This document shows positions 59,735 to 64,000 of a DNA stretch of 64,000 nucleotides, one piece after another. The notes below the pieces were generated by a model, which ran no database searches, was not told the DNA's origin, and saw only the letters and a program-made list of their open reading frames with translations. Within the stretch, counting starts at the first letter, position 1; every line of letters begins with the position of its first letter. The stretch comes from Mycobacterium sp. UM_CSW. Its GTDB lineage: Bacteria; Actinomycetota; Actinomycetes; Mycobacteriales; Mycobacteriaceae. Where the stretch lies: positions 1-64,000 of the forward strand of contig NZ_AUWQ01000060.1 of the NCBI RefSeq assembly GCF_000455205.1, given 5' to 3'. Both the position numbers and the translations under genes were made by a program.

Positions 59735-61528
59735 TCAATTCTTCTTGTGCGGCAGGAACTCCTGTGCCTTCGTTTTCAGGCCCACCTTGACGAAGCCGAC
59801 GCGGTCTTCGTCACCGGACAGCACCGCGGCGGTGGCCGCCTTGAACTGGTCCCAGGTGGCGTGCGGCGGGATCGGTGGCATGTCGGGGTCGGTGTAGACG
59901 TCCAACACGGTGGGACGGTCCGCGGACAACGCGTTGCGCCAGGCGTCCGCCAGCTCGTCGCCGTCCTTGATGGCCATCGCGTTAAGACCCAGGCTGGCGG
60001 CGAACCCGGCGAAGTCGATGTCCGGAAGGTTCTGCGATTCCGCGAATTTCGGCGCACCGGCCATCGCCCGCATCTCCCAGGTGACCTGGTTCAGGTCGTT
60101 GTTGTGCAGGATCGCGACGACGAGGCGCGGGTCGTCCCACTCCTGCCAGTACCGCTTGATCGTGATGAGTTCGGCCATGCCGTTCATCTGCATGGCGCCG
60201 TCGCCGCTGAACACGATGACCGGCCGCCCTGGGTGCGCGAATTTCGCGCCGATGCCGTACGGCACGCCGGGGCCCATGGTCGCCAGCGTGCCCGACAGCG
60301 AGCCGCGAATGTTGCCGCGGAATCTCAGGTTTCGCGCGTACCAGTTGGCGGCCGAACCGGAGTCGGCCGTGACGATGGCGTCGTCGGGAAGTTGCGGGGA
60401 CAGCTCGGAGAACAACCGCATCGGGTTGATTGGGTCGGCGCTGACCTTCGCCTCCATGTCCATGGTCTCCCACCAGCGCGACACGTTGGCCTCGACGGTT
60501 TCGCGCCAGCTGCGGTCCTCCTTGCGGCGCAGGTGCGGAATCAGGGCCCGCAGCGCGGCCTTCGCGTCCGAGACCAGGTTGACCTCGTAGGGGTAGCGCA
60601 TGCCGATGAACCGGCCGTCGATGTCGATCTGCACGGCGCGGCACTGCCCGAACTCGGGCAGGAACTGCGTGTACGGGAAGCTGGACCCTACAGTCAGCAG
60701 CGTGTCGCAGTCGCGCATCAGCTCGTAGCTCGGCCGGGTGCCCAGCAACCCGATCGAGCCGGTGACCCAAGGCAATTCGTCGCTCAGCACGTCCTTGCCC
60801 AGCAGCGCCTTGGCCGCCCCGGCACCGAGCAGATCGGCGACCTCGGTCAGCTCCTCGCGCGCGCCGCGGGCTCCGGAGCCCACCAGCATGGCGACCTTTT
60901 TGCCCGCGTTGAGCAGCTCGGCCGCCCGCTTGACCGCGGCGTCGTCGGGAGCGACCGCGGGCCACTCGATGCCCAGGCTCGACGGCACCATCTTGAAGGC
61001 GTGCGTGGGCGGCGAATAGGGCAGCTCTTGCACGTCGGCCGGGATGATCAGCGCCGTGGGCGCTCGAACCGCCATGGCCACCCGGATCGCGCGGTCCAGC
61101 ACGTTGGGCAATTGCTCTGGGACGGTGACCATTTGGACGTAGTCGCTGGCGACGTCCTTGAATAGGCTGAGCAGGTCGACCTCCTGCTGATAGGACCCGC
61201 CCATGGCGCTGCGGTTGGTCTGACCGACGATGGCGACCACCGGAACGTGGTCGAGCTTGGCGTCGTAGAGCCCGTTGAGCAGATGAATCGCGCCGGGGCC
61301 CGAGGTGGCCATGCATATCCCGACGCGGTCGGTGAACTTGGCGTACCCCACCGCCTCGAAGGCGCTCATCTCCTCGTGCCGCGACTGGATGAACATGGGC
61401 CGGTTGTCGGCGCGCCCGAACGCGGCCAGGATCCCGTTGATGCCGTCGCCGGGATAGCCGAACACGTGCTCGACACCCCACGTCCGCAGCCGCTCCAGTA
61501 AATAGTCCGAGACCTCTTGCTTAGACAT
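59735..61528 (-). CDS. Pyruvate-oxidase-like ThDP enzyme
   Basis: A 597-residue enzyme of the acetolactate-synthase/pyruvate-oxidase family: the first domain has YPGDGINGILAAF and the catalytic Glu in SRHEEMSAFEAVG; the second is a FAD/Rossmann-type domain with LVGSGARGAREEL; the third has the ThDP/Mg motif FSGDGAMQMNGMAEL to NNDLNQ. It resembles PoxB, which makes acetate or acetyl phosphate and CO2 from pyruvate. It is followed on the strand by udgX tail to tail. ATG 61528 has GAGGGCATTG upstream. Exact product is unknown. Confidence 0.87.
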   Translation of the reverse strand: MSKQEVSDYLLERLRTWGVEHVFGYPGDGINGILAAFGRADNRPMFIQSRHEEMSAFEAVGYAKFTDRVGICMATSGPGAIHLLNGLYDAKLDHVPVVAIVGQTNRSAMGGSYQQEVDLLSLFKDVASDYVQMVTVPEQLPNVLDRAIRVAMAVRAPTALIIPADVQELPYSPPTHAFKMVPSSLGIEWPAVAPDDAAVKRAAELLNAGKKVAMLVGSGARGAREELTEVADLLGAGAAKALLGKDVLSDELPWVTGSIGLLGTRPSYELMRDCDTLLTVGSSFPYTQFLPEFGQCRAVQIDIDGRFIGMRYPYEVNLVSDAKAALRALIPHLRRKEDRSWRETVEANVSRWWETMDMEAKVSADPINPMRLFSELSPQLPDDAIVTADSGSAANWYARNLRFRGNIRGSLSGTLATMGPGVPYGIGAKFAHPGRPVIVFSGDGAMQMNGMAELITIKRYWQEWDDPRLVVAILHNNDLNQVTWEMRAMAGAPKFAESQNLPDIDFAGFAASLGLNAMAIKDGDELADAWRNALSADRPTVLDVYTDPDMPPIPPHATWDQFKAATAAVLSGDEDRVGFVKVGLKTKAQEFLPHKKN

Positions 61529-61738
61529 TCAATGCCCTCCTCGACAGACGTTGGGTGTCGTTGGGCGCGCGAACCTGTGCCCGCGTCGGCTTGGTCGCCG
61601 CGCCGAACGAGACCGGATCGCCATGGTTCGACTTTCCGGGCGGCTTTCCGAGCAGCGCTTTCACGCGTGCTCCGGCGCACAAATCAGCGCATACCCGAAT
61701 CGGCGACCCTTATTCCTGGGTGCTCGCTGGGAGTTTGT

Positions 61739-62716
61739 TCATGCCCTCTCCCTTAAGATTTGGCGGGCCGCCGCCAGCACCCTGTCCACCGTGATCGTGA
61801 GCAGCCCTTCGTGCGGTGTGTCGGCGTGCGGATCGCCGACGCCGCCCGCCCACAGCGCGAGATGGGGGGCCGGACCGCGGGGCCCCCACCGGCCGGGGGC
61901 GGTCGGACCGAACAGCACCACCGACGCCGTGCCGGTCGCGGCGGCCAGATGCGCGACGCCGGTGTCGCCGCAGATCACCATGCGGCTGTCGCACATCAAC
62001 GCGGTCAACGCGGTCAGGTCCAGCAGCCCGGCCACCACCGAGGTGCGCGGCAGGCGAGCCGCCCGGGCGACCTCGTGGGCGAGGTCGAATTCGCTCGCCG
62101 ATCCGGTGACCACGATTTCGCATCCCTCGTCGCGCAGCGCGGCCGCGACGGCGGCGAACCGCTCCGGTGGCCACTGCCGCGCCGGCGCGGAGGCCCCCGG
62201 ATGGATCACCACCGCGCCGATCCGGTCGGGATCCACCGGGGGCCGGGACAGGGTCACATCGCCCGTCTCGCAATGGATTCCGGCCCACTCCAGCAGCGCG
62301 CACCAGCGATGCACCTCGTGGACGTCGGCGCGCCACGGCGGTCCGCCCAGGGCGGGGTGGCGTAGATGGCCGTGCGTGAGCACGTTCCGCGGCCGCCAGG
62401 TGAGCAGGTGATCGATGCTTTGCGGGCCGCAGCCGTGCAGGTTGATCGCCAGCTCGGGCGGCCGCGCCAGCGGGTGCAGGTCGCCCAGACAGGCGGTGGG
62501 CAACAGGTCGTCGACCGCGCCGGTGAGCAGCGCGAGCTCGCGGTAGCGGGTGGGTGCGGCGAGCATCACCCGGGCGTCGGGGTAGTGCCGGCGCAGCCCC
62601 CGCAGCGCGGGCACGGCCGTCAGTAGATCGCCGAGGCCGAGGGCGCGCAGCACCACGATGGTGTCGCAATCGACGGCGGTCTGGGTTTGCGGGCCCGAGG
62701 TGCGGCCTAGGGCCAC
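61739..62716 (-). CDS. Glycosyltransferase family 9 (heptosyltransferase-like)
   Basis: A 325-residue GT-B enzyme from GTG 62716. LRALGLGDLLTAVPALRGLRRHYPDA is the classical GT9 N terminus; the C-terminal nucleotide-sugar domain has VVIHPGASAPARQWPPERFAAV and MVICGDTGVAHLAAATG with VVLFGPTAPGRWGP, where ADP-heptose is bound in WaaC/WaaF. The start overlaps the upstream SDR stop by ten bases. With the HldE-like gene upstream it suggests transfer of heptose to a mycobacterial glycan; the acceptor is unknown. A 210-base region to the next gene shows no clear element. Confidence 0.87.
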   Translation of the reverse strand: MALGRTSGPQTQTAVDCDTIVVLRALGLGDLLTAVPALRGLRRHYPDARVMLAAPTRYRELALLTGAVDDLLPTACLGDLHPLARPPELAINLHGCGPQSIDHLLTWRPRNVLTHGHLRHPALGGPPWRADVHEVHRWCALLEWAGIHCETGDVTLSRPPVDPDRIGAVVIHPGASAPARQWPPERFAAVAAALRDEGCEIVVTGSASEFDLAHEVARAARLPRTSVVAGLLDLTALTALMCDSRMVICGDTGVAHLAAATGTASVVLFGPTAPGRWGPRGPAPHLALWAGGVGDPHADTPHEGLLTITVDRVLAAARQILRERA

Positions 62717-63411
62717 GACGACTCCGTGGAGGCGCAGACCACCATCTCGCGCACCTCGCATCCGGCGGGCTGGGAGAGGGCGAAAAGCACCGTCTCCGCG
62801 ACGTCTTCGGGCCGGTTGAGCTTGGCGTCGGCGGGCGGCTTGTACTGGTCGGGCCGCCCGTCGAAGAACGGAGTGTGCATGCCGCCGGGGACGAGCAGCG
62901 TCACACCGACCTCGCCGGCGAGTTCGGCCGCGAGAGCGCGGGTGAAGCCGACGACCCCGAACTTGGACGCGCAGTAGGCGGTGGCGTCGCCGACCGCCTT
63001 GATGCCCAGCGTGGAGGCGCAGGTGACAATGCGCCCGCCGGTGGCCTTCAGATACGGCAGCGCCGCGCGGATGACGGCGGCGGTGCCGATCAGGTTGACG
63101 GCGACGACCTGCTCCCATTCCTTGGCCGGCACCTGTTCGAGCGTGCCGCAGCAGTCGATGCCCGCGGCGGTGAAGACGCCGGTGATCCGGCCGCCCACCC
63201 GTTCGGCCAGCGACTCCACGGCGGCCGCGACGGCACTGGTGTCGGCGAGATCGCAGGCCGCGTAGGGCACATCCGAGATTCCTGCGGCCGGCGGGTTCTT
63301 GTCCAGGATCAGCGGCACGCCGCCGCGCCGGGCCACCGCCGCCACGGTGGCGGCGCCGAGGCCGGAGGATCCGCCGGAGATCAGTACGCCTTCGAGCGAT
63401 TGTGCCGTCAT
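62707..63411 (-). CDS. Short-chain dehydrogenase/reductase (heptose-cluster)
   Basis: A 234-residue SDR: LISGGSSGLGAATVAAVARRG (cofactor), TAAGIDCCGTL, CASTLGIKAVG and the catalytic YCASKFG. It lies between an HldE-like gene (11 bases upstream) and a GT9 gene (overlap of ten bases), so it may act on a heptose or nucleotide-sugar intermediate; ADP-heptose epimerase HldD is a longer, different SDR, so the role here is not that by simple homology. ATG 63411 follows GGCACTGAC. Substrate unknown. Confidence 0.82.
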   Translation of the reverse strand: MTAQSLEGVLISGGSSGLGAATVAAVARRGGVPLILDKNPPAAGISDVPYAACDLADTSAVAAAVESLAERVGGRITGVFTAAGIDCCGTLEQVPAKEWEQVVAVNLIGTAAVIRAALPYLKATGGRIVTCASTLGIKAVGDATAYCASKFGVVGFTRALAAELAGEVGVTLLVPGGMHTPFFDGRPDQYKPPADAKLNRPEDVAETVLFALSQPAGCEVREMVVCASTESSWP

Positions 63412-63422
63412 GTCAGTGCCTT

Positions 63423-64000
63423 TCAGTGCCTATTGGTGAGCGTCGCCGCGGCGATCAAACGGGAGGAGGAGTAGCCGGCCACGGTGGGCAGGATGGTCAC
63501 GGTGCCGCCGTGGCGTTGCACCGTTTCGGCTTCGGGAAGCTCGGCGGCCACATAGTCGCCGCCCTTCACCCAGATGCCGGGACGCAGGGTGTCCAGCAGT
63601 CGCTCGGGGGTCGGCCCGTCGAAGATCGCGACGGCGTCGACGCACGCCAGCGCGGCCAGGACGCGCGCCCGGTCGACGTCGCGCATCACCGGCCGCCCGG
63701 CACCCTTGAGCGAGCGCACCGACGCGTCGGAATTGACCAGCACGATCAGCGCGTCGCCGAGCTCACGGGCCTGCCGAAGCAGCCTGACGTGCCCGGTGTG
63801 CAACAGGTCGAAGCACCCGCCGGTGGCCACCACGGTCCGCCCGTCGCGGCGCAGCCGTTCGGCCAGGGCGATCGCGTCAACCGCGGCGGTGTCCTCGAGT
63901 TGCGCTGCGGCGCTGAACATGTCGGCGCCGGTGCGGGAAACCGGGGTCGAGACCGCGGCAGCGCCGCCGGCGGCGACGAAGCGGGCGGCGTCGGCGACCG
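63423..64000 (-). CDS. hldE: HldE-like heptose kinase/adenylyltransferase (N terminus beyond window)
   Basis: The visible 191 codons run off the right edge without an upstream stop. The first 26 codons (ADAARFVAAGGAAAVSTPV) read like the last helix of a PfkB-type sugar kinase; the rest is a nucleotidyltransferase with GGCFDLLHTGHVRLLRQA (H-x-G-H), LVNSDASVRSLKG and SSSRLI. This is the layout of HldE, which makes ADP-heptose from D-beta-D-heptose-7-phosphate in two steps. An internal Met (63920) could also begin a separate adenylyltransferase. Occurrence in a mycobacterium is notable because there is no LPS core. Confidence 0.8.
   Translation of the reverse strand, partial: VADAARFVAAGGAAAVSTPVSRTGADMFSAAAQLEDTAAVDAIALAERLRRDGRTVVATGGCFDLLHTGHVRLLRQARELGDALIVLVNSDASVRSLKGAGRPVMRDVDRARVLAALACVDAVAIFDGPTPERLLDTLRPGIWVKGGDYVAAELPEAETVQRHGGTVTILPTVAGYSSSRLIAAATLTNRH

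Noticed and set aside
61529-61738. A gene in the 210-base space between the ThDP enzyme and the GT9 gene
   Set aside because: Open frames there are shadows without ribosome sites or family features.

Overview
The window is GC-rich (about two-thirds G+C), densely packed chromosomal DNA from a non-tuberculous Mycobacterium. Support for that placement: close full-length matches by eye to mycobacterial DosR, OtsB1, Tgs1, PfkB, Acg-type nitroreductases and the Rv2004c family; a DUF222/13E12 HNH protein; a hemophore-related exported protein; and an 18-kDa-antigen-type small heat shock protein of the kind M. leprae and M. avium-group organisms carry and M. tuberculosis lacks. The species cannot be fixed from the sequence alone. 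No rRNA, tRNA, CRISPR array or insertion sequence was seen, and no gene-free stretch exceeds about 210 bases.

Layout. 1-9.6 kb: a MarR-controlled quinone-oxidoreductase/SDR pair with three matching palindromic operators, small exported proteins, a large acyltransferase, a hemophore-type protein, a cupin, a PhoU-DUF3349 fusion and a Kef-type antiporter. 9.6-48.5 kb: a DosR (dormancy) supercluster containing dosR and a DosS-type sensor kinase, with at least a dozen DosR-box matches (GGGNC-N4-GNCCC) before its genes. It holds four Acg-family nitroreductases, five universal stress proteins, a group 3b [NiFe] hydrogenase operon (hyhBGSL plus maturation protease), an acs-E1alpha-E1beta-E2-ACP operon with 4-base overlaps, pfkB, DUF1918, a GNAT-USP-SpoIIAA-like operon, a 13E12 protein, otsB1, a Rv2004c-type kinase, an unusual pair of ketosynthase-III-like genes, ppsA and tgs1. 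48.5-59.7 kb: two ANTAR regulators, hsp18 with a divergent HspR-like MerR gene, a zinc alcohol dehydrogenase, glgX, SDR, aldo/keto reductase, a PknH-sensor-type lipoprotein-like membrane protein, a hemerythrin and UdgX. 59.7-64 kb: a pyruvate-oxidase-like ThDP enzyme, then a minus-strand GT9-SDR-HldE-like cluster (ADP-heptose chemistry) running off the right edge.

How it fits together (inference). The DosR genes form a hypoxia/NO programme: hydrogenase and nitroreductases handle reducing equivalents, PfkB/Pps/OtsB1/GlgX reroute sugar and trehalose carbon, Acs and the 2-oxoacid dehydrogenase supply acyl-CoA, Tgs1 stores it as triacylglycerol, and stress proteins maintain the cell. The least familiar parts are the DosR-box-led nitroreductase-ketosynthase-ketosynthase operon, in which the second ketosynthase-like protein keeps the Cys but appears to lack the His and Asn, and the orphan acyl carrier protein ending the Acs/dehydrogenase operon; together they could make or modify an acyl product in dormancy. 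The PhoU-DUF3349 fusion and the DosR-box-led 74-residue protein are also poorly explained.
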